The position numbers and the translations under genes are program-made. The notes below the pieces were generated by a model. The model was not told where the DNA came from and made no database searches. It saw nothing but the letters and a program-made list of their open reading frames with translations. Source: Porticoccaceae bacterium (GTDB lineage Bacteria > Pseudomonadota > Gammaproteobacteria > Pseudomonadales > Porticoccaceae). Taken from it: DNA of 34,937 nucleotides. The stretch lies in contig JAHEGD010000019.1 of the NCBI GenBank assembly GCA_024639885.1, positions 1 to 34,937 on the forward strand, read 5' to 3'. Position 1 is the first letter of the stretch. Each line of letters starts with the position of its first letter. Shown piece by piece: positions 19,172 to 26,403 of the stretch.

Positions 19172-19183
19172 CGACCAAAGTCG
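19172..19183 (+). promoter_or_regulatory. 12-mer CGACCAAAGTCG, gltA side
   Basis: Plus-strand CGACCAAAGTCG ends 12 nt upstream of the gltA -35 hexamer (19196). It is the inverse partner of the copy at 18826-18837. The chance of a 12-bp match in the correct relative orientation within one 600-bp intergenic region is low, so a shared regulator of citrate synthase and the sdh-suc operon is plausible. The regulator is unknown. Confidence 0.5.
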
Positions 19184-19195
19184 CCGCCGGCCAAG

Positions 19196-19223
19196 TTGAC
19201 TTATCGGCGCGAATCCCTATAGT
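19196..19223 (+). promoter_or_regulatory. Sigma-70-like promoter of gltA
   Basis: TTGACT (19196-19201), 16 nt, TATAGT (19218-19223). The start site would be near 19230, about 40 nt before the ATG, and the leader contains the Shine-Dalgarno GAGGA. Confidence 0.65.
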
Positions 19224-19270
19224 TGCCAGTCGAATTTTCTCAGTTCGGCACACATCCCCGAGGAACCAAT

Positions 19271-20557
19271 ATGACTGACCGCAAAGCGATTCTCACCATC
19301 GACGGCCAAGCACCGATCGAGCTGCCCATTTACAGCCCCACCATCGGCCAAGATGTTATCGACGTCGGCTCGCTCGGCAGCCACGGCTACTTCACCTATG
19401 ATCCGGGCTTCGCTGCCACCTCATCTTGTCAGTCAGAAATCACTTACATTGATGGTGACAAGGGCGTCCTGCTGCACCGCGGCTACCCGATCGAGCAGCT
19501 TGCCGATCAATCTGATTACCTCGAAACCTGCTTCCTACTGCTTGAAGGCCACCTGCCCTCAGCCGCTGAGAAGATCAAGTTTGAGAACATCATCCGCCGC
19601 CACACGATGGTATCGCGCTCAATGGAGAGCTTCTTCAGCGGCTTCCGTTACGACGCCCACCCGATGGCGATGCTGTGTGGTGCCGTCGGCGCCATGTCGT
19701 CGTTCTACCACGACTCACTGGACATCACCGACCCCGAGCACCGCGCCATCTCAGCGCACCGCTTGATCGCCAAGATGCCAACCCTCGCCGCCATGTGCCA
19801 CAAGCACTTTGTCGGCCAGCCGTTCATCTACCCCGACAACACCCTCGGCTACTCTGAAAACTTCTTGCGGATGATGTTTGCCACGCCGTGTGAAGAGTAT
19901 GAAGTACACCCGGCGCTAGCTAAGGCGATGGACCGCATCTTCCTGCTGCACGCCGACCACGAACAGAATGCGTCGACCTCTACCGTGCGTCTGGCCGGCT
20001 CTTCGGGCGCCAACCCATTCGCCTGCATCGCCGCGGGTATCGCTGCGCTGTGGGGCCCCGCCCACGGTGGTGCCAACGAGGCCGTGCTGACTATGCTGGC
20101 AGAGATTGGCCACGAAGACCGCTGCGCCGAGTTTGTCGCCCGCGCCAAAGACAAGAACGATCCGTTCCGCCTGATGGGCTTTGGCCACCGCGTCTACAAA
20201 AACTACGACCCGCGCGCCACCGTCATGCGTCAAACCTGCGACGAAGTGCTGGAAGTGCTCGGCCTCGAGAACGACCCGCTGTTCCGCCTGGCCAAAAAGC
20301 TCGAGCGTATCGCGCTGGAAGACGACTACTTCGTCAGCAAAAACCTCTACCCCAACGTCGACTTCTACTCCGGCATTATCCTCAAGGCGCTCGGCATCCC
20401 GGTCGAGATGTTCACCGTGATCTTTGCCACTGGCCGCACCGTCGGCTGGATATCGCACTGGAACGAGATGATCAGCAACCCGTACCGTATTGGCCGCCCC
20501 CGCCAGCTCTACACCGGCGCCGATGTACGCGACTACACCCCGGTCGAGCAGCGCTAA
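19271..20557 (+). CDS. gltA: Citrate synthase (type II, hexameric NADH-sensitive class)
   Basis: Condenses acetyl-CoA and oxaloacetate to citrate, entry to the TCA cycle. The 428-residue product matches E. coli GltA (427) in length and N-terminus ([26 protein letters not shown]), the Gram-negative type II form. Catalytic parts are [12 protein letters not shown] (His), [15 protein letters not shown] (His) and NVDFYSGI (Asp). The frame is open back to a TTG at 19223, but that lies in the -10 box. ATG 19271 with GAGGA upstream is the start. It is divergent from sdhC and followed by an excellent terminator. Confidence 0.98.
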   Translation: MTDRKAILTIDGQAPIELPIYSPTIGQDVIDVGSLGSHGYFTYDPGFAATSSCQSEITYIDGDKGVLLHRGYPIEQLADQSDYLETCFLLLEGHLPSAAEKIKFENIIRRHTMVSRSMESFFSGFRYDAHPMAMLCGAVGAMSSFYHDSLDITDPEHRAISAHRLIAKMPTLAAMCHKHFVGQPFIYPDNTLGYSENFLRMMFATPCEEYEVHPALAKAMDRIFLLHADHEQNASTSTVRLAGSSGANPFACIAAGIAALWGPAHGGANEAVLTMLAEIGHEDRCAEFVARAKDKNDPFRLMGFGHRVYKNYDPRATVMRQTCDEVLEVLGLENDPLFRLAKKLERIALEDDYFVSKNLYPNVDFYSGIILKALGIPVEMFTVIFATGRTVGWISHWNEMISNPYRIGRPRQLYTGADVRDYTPVEQR

Positions 20558-20580
20558 CACCGCACCGCTCACTGGACATA

Positions 20581-20608
20581 AAAAAACCGGCGTCAGCCGG
20601 TTTTTTTT
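20581..20608 (+). terminator. Intrinsic terminator of gltA
   Basis: AAAAAACCGGC (20581-20591) pairs with GCCGGTTTTTT (20596-20606) around GTCA, ending in a run of eight T. Canonical Rho-independent terminator 23 nt after the gltA stop; the A-tract makes it usable from the other strand too. Confidence 0.92.
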
Positions 20609-20615
20609 ATCTCTG

Positions 20616-20672
20616 TCAAAGTGCCAGCGGGCCCGAGTGGAACCTAAACTCAGCACCCGGCGCCTCGATCAA
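20616..20672 (-). pseudogene. Orphan second copy of the miaE 3' end
   Basis: On the minus strand this encodes SLIEAPGAEFRFHSGPLAL followed by a stop, the standard MiaE C-terminus. It closely resembles the end of the intact miaE at 21929 (ELIERADSEFRFHSGPLAA). Upstream of SLIE the frame loses all MiaE similarity. At DNA level 20629-20651 is identical over 23 bp to 21942-21964, with weaker similarity on the miaE side to about 20671. It is a displaced gene end, as left by integration or recombination at the miaE 3' end. Expression of the surrounding 69-codon open frame is unsupported. Confidence 0.6.
20629..20651 (+). repeat. 23-bp direct repeat, distal copy (att-like)
   Basis: Identical over 23 bp to 21942-21964, and starts GGGCCCGAGTGGAACC. 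Together the two copies bracket about 1.3 kb holding the DUF3800 gene. One copy is inside the intact miaE 3' end, as expected of attL/attR pairs. No integrase is present between them. Confidence 0.65.
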
Positions 20673-20787
20673 AGACGACTGGCAAGCTCGGGCCGCCAGA
20701 GACATTAGTATTTTTGCCCGCCATCTCCTATACTCTGTCCCAAGTGGATTGGGAGTTACCCGGTCGGCGCTACAGCTTCGGTGAGTT
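20673..20787. other. Non-coding stretch with hairpin, function unknown
   Basis: Contains a TATACT hexamer (20729-20734) and a 6-bp hairpin TCCCAA-GTGGA-TTGGGA (20738-20754) with GGA in its loop. A CGGCGCTACAGCTTCGGTGAG stem-like segment and a pyrimidine-rich GGGGCTTTTCGCTTTTT at the DUF3800 3' end follow. It could be a small RNA gene or part of the element end. No family is recognised. Confidence 0.25.
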
Positions 20788-21654
20788 TCATCGGGGCTTT
20801 TCGCTTTTTGGGGCAGGGAAAACATTCACCCCCACGTCGGCATAGCCGCCCCCGACGCCCCCGCCGGTGCGCCCGCGGTAGAACTTTTTCTTCAACACTT
20901 CAAAAGCTCGATTCGCTTGCTCGGGGCGTAAAAATTTCATGCCGATCGGGCGAGCGACGAGGTCCGCTAGCTGCAAGCCTGACGACATCGCCTTTTTGTC
21001 CGAGAAAATAACCTCAAGTGGTAGCGGCAACCCGAGCCGATTATTGCCGTCACAGATGCGCCTAAATTCGAGCTCTAGGTCCCGGTCCTCCCGCCTGCCA
21101 CGACGCTCCACTACGACATGAGTGGTCTTGTCGAACTGCCCATAACCCTTTAGGAGTGCACACAGGGAGTCGATACAGGAATCCAACGCGATGTGATACG
21201 GATTGGCGCTGTTACCTACGCAACCCCCCAATGCCCGCTTATCTATCGCGCAGCCAATCACAGTGAATTGGCTGGCATCGATAATACTTGTTAGCTCGCC
21301 CAGGAACTCACTTTTCTCCTGCCTGGTCCGAAAGATATTAAATACCCCTTTCTCTTTCCTGATCTCATTTTCATGCAGTACCACCTGATCATGACCGAAG
21401 TGGCTAAACTTGAATTTTTCGAGCGCCGGCACGATGGTTTCACTGTAGTAACGCTTGTGAAAGACACAGAAAGCCAAAACAAATACCGGGTACTGCACAT
21501 CTATGCTCTGCAAGCTATGATCACCGCTCTCATCAACATAAACGATTAACTGGCCAAAAGAGCCACCGGCGGGCTCAAGAACAGCGGCTTGATCAGCTGC
21601 CTCCGACGAGAGCCGTCCCGACAGCGGATGCTGTTTGCCTTCGTCTTTAACCAT
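20788..21654 (-). CDS. DUF3800 domain protein
   Basis: A 288-residue protein of the DUF3800 family. Its members carry a VDESGD motif and are thought to have an RNase H-like fold, and they occur often in mobile or defence-rich regions. The biochemical role is unknown. Visible motifs are IVYVDESGDHS (Asp41/Glu42), THVVVERRGRREDRDLE (Glu183, Arg-rich), and SDKKAMSSGLQLADLVARPIG (Asp219, Asp231). The last is the QLADLVA signature that closes the domain. The first 35 residues are low in conservation. The start is ATG 21654 with GGAGG only loosely spaced upstream, so a later start is possible. Composition is more AT-rich than neighbours, and the gene sits inside a repeat-bounded islet, so it is probably acquired. 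Confidence 0.85.
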   Translation of the reverse strand: MVKDEGKQHPLSGRLSSEAADQAAVLEPAGGSFGQLIVYVDESGDHSLQSIDVQYPVFVLAFCVFHKRYYSETIVPALEKFKFSHFGHDQVVLHENEIRKEKGVFNIFRTRQEKSEFLGELTSIIDASQFTVIGCAIDKRALGGCVGNSANPYHIALDSCIDSLCALLKGYGQFDKTTHVVVERRGRREDRDLELEFRRICDGNNRLGLPLPLEVIFSDKKAMSSGLQLADLVARPIGMKFLRPEQANRAFEVLKKKFYRGRTGGGVGGGYADVGVNVFPAPKSEKPR

Positions 21655-21660
21655 AACGAC

Positions 21661-21900
21661 CCCAGTTTCGACCTCCGCTAGAGACCTGCCCCCGAACAGC
21701 TCGATCCCCTAGCCGAATGGTCGGCGACGTCGATAGCGCTGAACATCTCAGACTTGACCGTGTCGTGGATATCTCGCCTATCGCCATCCCTCTCTTCAGA
21801 GTTAAGCAGATTTTCAGCCAGCCGCCTCGGGGGAGAGGCGAGGCCTTACCGAAAGCAAATACTTGTAGAAAGCGAGGGCAGCTCTAAAATCAAAGGCTGA
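21661..21900 (-). pseudogene. Degenerate open frame upstream of the DUF3800 gene
   Basis: A stop-to-stop minus-strand frame between TAA near 21846 and TAG near 21679 reads RRLAENLLNSEERDGDRR, then DIHDTVKSEMFSAIDVADH. A second overlapping frame (21900-21814) reads SAFDFRAALAFYKYLLSVR. Both look protein-like but have no proper start or ribosome site, which suggests a decayed, frameshifted gene. A GCCTCG/CGAGGC hairpin (about 21823-21843) lies within. No family is recognised. Confidence 0.3.
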
Positions 21901-21928
21901 CGGCGCTTCGAACGCTAGCGCGCTACTG

Positions 21929-22543
21929 TCATGCCGCCAGTGGGCCCGAGTGGAACCTAAACTCGCTGTCGGCGCGTTCGATCAGCTCGCCTTCGATGCC
22001 GCGAAACAGCGCCACCCGCTCGGCCAGCTCGGCCGGCTCGGCGTAGCGGCCGGCAAGGGTCAGGTAGTCTTTGTAGTGGCGGCTCTCTGACTTCAGCAGT
22101 GAGCGGTAGAAATCGCCCAGCTCGCTGTCGACGTGCGGCGCCAGTGCGGCAAACCGCTCGCAGGAGCGCGCCTCAATAAACGCCCCCACCACCAAAATAT
22201 CGACCAGTTTCTGCTTGCCCTCTGCGCCCGCGTTGGCGCGCACCTGCTCGCGCAGGCCAGCCGCGTAGCGCGCCGCGTCGATATGGCGGTAGACGACGCC
22301 GCGGCGTTTCATCAACGCTAGCACCTGCTCAAAGTGGCGCAGCTCTTCGCGGGCGAGGCGCGACATTTTGTTCATCAGATCAAAGTCATCGGTGTAGCGG
22401 TAGATCAGATTCATCGCGGTGCTGGCCGCTTTCTTCTCGCAATTGGCGTGGTCGATCAACAGAATCTCTGGGTTGGCCAGTGCGTCGGCGATCCACTGCT
22501 GCGGGGTTGGGCAGGGTAAAAACTGTTCAATCTCAGCGAGCAT
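21929..22543 (-). CDS. miaE: tRNA 2-methylthio-N6-isopentenyladenosine hydroxylase
   Basis: Non-heme diiron monooxygenase that hydroxylates ms2i6A-37 of tRNAs to ms2io6A. The 204-residue product begins MLAEIEQFLPCPTPQQWI. The ferritin-like diiron ligands are visible as DHANCEKKAAST, REELRHFEQV (ExxH), FIEARSCERF and ESRHYKDY (ExxH). The C-terminal EFRFHSGPLAA is the family ending. The frame is open to 22753, but the added 70 residues are unrelated and a TATAAT box lies at 22598-22593. ATG 22543 with AGAGAG upstream is therefore chosen. The 3' end forms one side of the islet's direct repeat. Confidence 0.94.
   Translation of the reverse strand: MLAEIEQFLPCPTPQQWIADALANPEILLIDHANCEKKAASTAMNLIYRYTDDFDLMNKMSRLAREELRHFEQVLALMKRRGVVYRHIDAARYAAGLREQVRANAGAEGKQKLVDILVVGAFIEARSCERFAALAPHVDSELGDFYRSLLKSESRHYKDYLTLAGRYAEPAELAERVALFRGIEGELIERADSEFRFHSGPLAA
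21942..21964 (+). repeat. 23-bp direct repeat, copy inside the miaE 3' end
   Basis: Identical to 20629-20651 and encodes the final codons of MiaE (FRFHSGP on the minus strand). Starts GGGCCCGAGTGGAACC. Candidate attachment-site half. Confidence 0.65.
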
Positions 22544-22908
22544 AGCTCTCTCTTTGCGGTCGGTGGTCGGCGCGCCGTGGCGCTGGGCGGCCATTATACC
22601 CAGCCCGGCGCGGCGGTCGAATTGGCGGTTGGCTGAGATAGCCGCTATAAATCGCCGCAATGTTCGCAAACAACGCTCATAATAAAAAAACAAACAGTTA
22701 ATAATCAGTATCTTGATAGGCCTGCGCCACACGCAACCTAATACCTTTGTCATACCAAAGGCGCAGTGGTTTAACTTCTATCGGCCCACCGCTTGCCGTA
22801 TAATTACGCCGCTCTGAAAGCGCCTGGACCCCGCTGTCTGGGTGCCAGACTCTTGCATTCAAACCACTGATCCGTCGCAAGCCGATCACAACTAAGGAGA
22901 AGCATCTC
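22544..22908. promoter_or_regulatory. Divergent region miaE <-> acnB
   Basis: Carries a perfect TATAAT for miaE on the minus strand (22598-22593), with a poor -35. For acnB there is a perfect TATAAT on the plus strand (22799-22804), also with a weak -35, hinting at activator dependence. An AT-rich block (about 22675-22705) lies between. The acnB Shine-Dalgarno AAGGAGA is at 22892-22898. No further element seen. Confidence 0.5.
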
Positions 22909-25521
22909 GTGCTAGAAGCTTATCGCGCCCACGTCGCCGAACGTGCCGAACAGGGAATCCCCGCCAAGCCACTCAACCCCGAGTGGACTGCTGCGCTGGT
23001 GGAACTGCTGAAGAACCCACCCGCTGGTGAGGAGGCGTTCCTGCTCGACCTGATCGCCAACCGTGTACCGCCGGGGGTTGATGAGTCGGCCTACGTTAAA
23101 GCGGCCTTCTTGGCCGATGTCGTCAAGGGTGCGGTCAACTCACCGCTGATCGACCGCGCCGCCGCGGTTCAGCTGCTGGGCAATATGCACGGTGGCTACA
23201 ACGTGGCGACCCTGGTTGAGCTGCTCGACGATGCCGAGCTGGCCGCCTCTGCCGCCCAACAGCTGAAAGGCACCCTGCTGGTGTTTGATGCGTTCCACGA
23301 CGTCGCCGAGCGCGCCGACAATGGCAACGCCCACGCCCAAGCGGTACTGCAGTCGTGGGCCGACGCCGAGTGGTTCACCGAGAACGACGCCGTCCCCGAG
23401 AGCATTAAAGCTGTGGTCTTTAAAGTGACCGGCGAGACCAACACCGATGACCTGTCGCCAGCCCAAGACGCCTGGTCGCGCCCCGACATTCCGCTGCACG
23501 CCCGCGCCATGTACAAGATGACCCGCGACGGCCTGACCCCGGAAGATCACGGCACCACCGGCCCGATGAGCCAGATCGACGCGCTCAAAGCACAGGGGCT
23601 GCCAGTCGCATTCGTCGGCGACGTAGTGGGTACCGGTTCATCGCGTAAATCTGCTACCAACTCGGTGCTGTGGTTCTTCGGCGAAGACATGCCCGGCGTA
23701 CCCAACAAGCGCTCTGGCGGCATCTGTATCGGCAACAAAGTGGCGCCGATCTTCTTCAACACCATGGAAGACGCCGGCGCACTGGTTTTTGAGGCCCCGG
23801 TCGACGAGATCAACTACGGCGACATCATCGAGATCCGCCCCTATGAAGGCAAGATTCTCAACGAATCTGGCGCGGTATTGAGCGAGTTCGAACTCAAGTC
23901 TGACGTTATCCTCGACGAAGTGCAGGCGGACGGCCGCATCAACCTGATCGTTGGCCGCGGTTTGACCCAGCGCGCCCGCGAGCACCTCGGCCTGGCCCCT
24001 TCTGAGCTGTTCCGCAAGCCAGAGCAGCCCGAAGCCAGCGACAAAGGCTACACCCTCGCCCAGAAGATGGTCGGCAAGGCGTGTGGCGTCGAAGGCGTGC
24101 GCCCCGGCACCTACTGCGAGCCGAAGATGACTACCGTCGGCTCACAGGACACCACCGGCCCGATGACCCGCGACGAGCTCAAAGACCTCGCCTGCCTCGG
24201 TTTCTCAACCGACCTGGTGATGCAGTCGTTCTGCCACACCGCCGCCTACCCCAAGCCGGTCGATGTTGAGACCCAACACACCCTGCCCGACTTCATCATG
24301 AACCGCGGTGGCGTGTCGCTGCGCCCCGGCGACGGTATCATTCACAGCTGGCTGAACCGCATGTTGCTGCCCGATACCGTCGGCACCGGCGGCGATTCGC
24401 ACACCCGCTTCCCGATGGGCATTTCGTTCCCCGGTGGCTCTGGCCTGGTGGCATTTGCCGCCGCCACCGGTGTTATGCCGCTGGATATGCCCGAGTCGGT
24501 ACTGGTCCGCTTTAAAGGCGAGATGCAGCCCGGTATCACCCTGCGCGATCTGGTTCACGCCATCCCTTACTACGGCATCAAAGAGGGCCTGCTGACCGTT
24601 GAGAAGAAAGGCAAGAAAAACTTTTTCTCTGGCCGCATCCTTGAGATCGAAGGGCTCGACACACTCACCGTTGAGCAAGCCTTTGAGCTCTCCGATGCCT
24701 CGGCCGAGCGCTCTGCTGCCGGCTGTACCATCAAGCTGTCGGAAGATTCAGTCGCCGAGTACCTGCGCTCTAACATCACCCTGCTGCGCTGGATGATCGG
24801 CGAAGGCTACGGCGATGCGCGCACACTGGAGCGCCGCGCCAAGAAGATGGAAGAGTGGCTGGCCAACCCGTCGCTGATGAGCGCCGATGCCGATGCCGAG
24901 TACGCCGCCGTGATCGAGATCGATCTGGCCGACGTCACCGAGCCGGTAGTCTGCTGCCCGAACGACCCCGACGACGCCAAGCTGCTCTCTGAAGTGGCCG
25001 GCGACCAAGTTGACGAAGTGTTCATCGGCTCGTGCATGACCAACATTGGTCACTTCCGCGCCGCCGGCAAGCTGTTCGAGTCCGCGGCAGAAGGCGTCAA
25101 GGCACGCTTCTGGCTGGCGCCGCCGACCAAGATGGACGAGCACACCCTGATGGAAGAGGGTTACTACAACATCTTCGGCAAAGTCGGTGCCCGCACCGAG
25201 ATGCCCGGCTGCTCGCTGTGCATGGGCAACCAGGCCCGCGTCGCTGCCGGTAGCACCGTGCTGTCGACCTCGACGCGCAACTTCCCCAACCGTTTGGGCG
25301 ATGGCGCCAACGTCTACCTGACCTCTGCCGAGCTGGCTGCGGTGGGTGGCATCTTGGGCCGTCTGCCGACCCCTGCCGAGTACCTTGAGTACGCCGGCAA
25401 GATCGACTCGATGTCTGCCGAAGTTTACCGCTACATGAACTTCGACCAGATCGCCGATTTCCAAGCCGGTGCCGAAAAAGGCAAGACCATTGCCGCCACC
25501 CAGATCGTCGACGTCGCTTAA
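22909..25521 (+). CDS. acnB: Bifunctional aconitase B / 2-methylisocitrate dehydratase
   Basis: [4Fe-4S] enzyme interconverting citrate and isocitrate in the TCA cycle; the AcnB class also handles 2-methylaconitate. The 870-residue product (E. coli 865) has the AcnB layout: an N-terminal HEAT-like domain ([20 protein letters not shown] to about 160), then the swivel domain with [16 protein letters not shown], then the catalytic domains. The cluster cysteines are in [13 protein letters not shown] and [31 protein letters not shown] is the substrate loop. The start is GTG 22909 with AAGGAGA about 10 nt upstream. Followed by a strong bidirectional terminator. Confidence 0.98.
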   Translation: MLEAYRAHVAERAEQGIPAKPLNPEWTAALVELLKNPPAGEEAFLLDLIANRVPPGVDESAYVKAAFLADVVKGAVNSPLIDRAAAVQLLGNMHGGYNVATLVELLDDAELAASAAQQLKGTLLVFDAFHDVAERADNGNAHAQAVLQSWADAEWFTENDAVPESIKAVVFKVTGETNTDDLSPAQDAWSRPDIPLHARAMYKMTRDGLTPEDHGTTGPMSQIDALKAQGLPVAFVGDVVGTGSSRKSATNSVLWFFGEDMPGVPNKRSGGICIGNKVAPIFFNTMEDAGALVFEAPVDEINYGDIIEIRPYEGKILNESGAVLSEFELKSDVILDEVQADGRINLIVGRGLTQRAREHLGLAPSELFRKPEQPEASDKGYTLAQKMVGKACGVEGVRPGTYCEPKMTTVGSQDTTGPMTRDELKDLACLGFSTDLVMQSFCHTAAYPKPVDVETQHTLPDFIMNRGGVSLRPGDGIIHSWLNRMLLPDTVGTGGDSHTRFPMGISFPGGSGLVAFAAATGVMPLDMPESVLVRFKGEMQPGITLRDLVHAIPYYGIKEGLLTVEKKGKKNFFSGRILEIEGLDTLTVEQAFELSDASAERSAAGCTIKLSEDSVAEYLRSNITLLRWMIGEGYGDARTLERRAKKMEEWLANPSLMSADADAEYAAVIEIDLADVTEPVVCCPNDPDDAKLLSEVAGDQVDEVFIGSCMTNIGHFRAAGKLFESAAEGVKARFWLAPPTKMDEHTLMEEGYYNIFGKVGARTEMPGCSLCMGNQARVAAGSTVLSTSTRNFPNRLGDGANVYLTSAELAAVGGILGRLPTPAEYLEYAGKIDSMSAEVYRYMNFDQIADFQAGAEKGKTIAATQIVDVA

Positions 25522-25541
25522 GTCGTCTTCACTCTGGGCAC

Positions 25542-25569
25542 AAAAAACCCCGCCTAGGCGGGGTTTTTT
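25542..25569. terminator. Bidirectional terminator acnB / nfuA
   Basis: AAAAAACCCCGCC (25542-25554) pairs with GGCGGGGTTTTTT (25557-25569), a 13-bp symmetric stem with flanking A and T runs. It serves acnB on the plus strand and nfuA on the minus strand. Confidence 0.93.
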
Positions 25570-25586
25570 ATTGCCTCTAACAGCCA

Positions 25587-26171
25587 CTATTTATAGTAGG
25601 CCTGGCTGTCGTCGCTGTGGTCGGTAGTGTCTTTCACCCCTTTGAGCTCGGGCACTTTCTCCAGCAAGGTCTTTTCTACCCCCTCTTTGAGGGTGACGTC
25701 GGCCATGCCACAGCCCTGACAGCCGCCGCCAAACTTGAGCACGGCGATATCACCGCGCACCTCTTCCAGCGACACCACACCGCCGTGGGCGGCGAGACCT
25801 GGGTTAACCTCGTTGTGCAGCACGTAATTGATGCGATCTTCAATCGGGCTGTCGTCGTTAACCTTGGGCACCCGCGAATTGGGCGCGCGAATGGTTAGCT
25901 GGCCACCAAACTTGTCTGGTGAGTAGTCGACCTTGGCCTCGGACAGAAACGGAATACTGCGCTGCTCGAAGTAGGCGTTGAAGGCGTCGTAGGGGACCAC
26001 CAGATCTTCTTCGTTGTGCTCGCCGGGGCGGCTGTAGGCGATACAGGTCTCGGCCTTGGGGGTGCCGGGGTCGCTGACAAACATACGGATGCCAATGCCC
26101 TCGCACTCTTGCTTGGCCAGTAGCCCAGCAAGGTACTCTTGGGCCGCTTCGGTGATATTTACGTCGATCAT
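25587..26171 (-). CDS. nfuA: Fe/S biogenesis protein NfuA
   Basis: Carrier that delivers [4Fe-4S] clusters to apo-enzymes, including aconitases. The 194-residue product (E. coli 191) joins a degenerate A-type (HesB-like) N-domain (about 1-100) lacking the full cysteine set to a C-terminal NifU domain. The cluster-binding [20 protein letters not shown] has Cys151 and Cys154. The start is ATG 26171. Convergent with acnB, one of the likely clients, with which it shares a terminator. The promoter (26242-26269) has a perfect palindrome over the -10. Confidence 0.97.
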   Translation of the reverse strand: MIDVNITEAAQEYLAGLLAKQECEGIGIRMFVSDPGTPKAETCIAYSRPGEHNEEDLVVPYDAFNAYFEQRSIPFLSEAKVDYSPDKFGGQLTIRAPNSRVPKVNDDSPIEDRINYVLHNEVNPGLAAHGGVVSLEEVRGDIAVLKFGGGCQGCGMADVTLKEGVEKTLLEKVPELKGVKDTTDHSDDSQAYYK

Positions 26172-26218
26172 GCTCTCTACCTGTCGTCTGCGTAAGCTGG
26201 GTAGTGGGGGCGCCAGCT

Positions 26219-26269
26219 AAAACCTAGTAATTTGCTCGGGTATAATACCCGATCGCGCCGCGCTGGCAA
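26219..26269 (-). promoter_or_regulatory. nfuA promoter with palindromic, IscR-like operator
   Basis: Minus strand: TTGCCA (26269-26264), 16 nt, TATTAT (26247-26242), a good sigma-70 promoter. The -10 lies in a perfect palindrome TCGGGTA-TAA-TACCCGA (26236-26252). Compared with the E. coli type 1 IscR consensus (ATASYYGACT...AGTCRRSTAT), the 25 bases at 26219-26243 match at about 19 positions, strongest in the right half. E. coli nfuA (yhgI) is an IscR target, so IscR control is plausible but unproven. Confidence 0.45.
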
Positions 26270-26302
26270 ACTACCGCAGCCCAAAACAGCAAATAAAACC
26301 TA

Positions 26303-26328
26303 GCAAAACCGGATAATTTTGCTATGAT
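26303..26328 (+). promoter_or_regulatory. Candidate metH promoter with inverted repeat
   Basis: TATGAT (26323-26328) is a fair -10 with a poor -35. GCAAAA (26303-26308) and TTTTGC (26317-26322) form an inverted repeat directly upstream of it. No riboswitch and no MetJ or MetR box could be recognised in the 230 bp between nfuA and metH. Confidence 0.35.
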
Positions 26329-26403
26329 GCGCGCCAAATTTGATTAATCGAAATATTTTGATAGATGCCGATATGGCACTGTCAATCAACCACGGAAATG
26401 CCC

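Larger units (their letters stand above)
18664..19270. promoter_or_regulatory. Divergent control region sdhC <-> gltA
   Basis: About 600 bp without a convincing gene. It holds both promoters, the paired 12-mer listed separately, a perfect TTGCCG-CTA-CGGCAA hairpin (19107-19121), and TTGACC (19075-19080) upstream of an AT-rich stretch that could belong to a second, weaker gltA promoter. The middle (about 18840-19070) is very GC-rich with runs such as GCCGCCGCC and has no recognisable element. Confidence 0.7.

Noticed and set aside
22544-22753. 70-residue N-terminal extension of MiaE
   Set aside because: It contains the probable miaE -10 box, and its translation is unrelated to the diiron family.
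24748-25587. 279-codon minus-strand open frame opposite acnB
   Set aside because: Antisense shadow of acnB; Gly/Val/Asp-rich translation without motifs, and it crosses the acnB terminator.
26236-26252. Palindrome as a terminator between nfuA and metH
   Set aside because: It lies upstream of both divergent genes, not at a gene end, and coincides with a promoter -10.
26365-26403. Upstream ATG start for metH
   Set aside because: No Shine-Dalgarno, and the extra 13 residues do not fit the family N-terminus; ATG 26404 gives the expected length.
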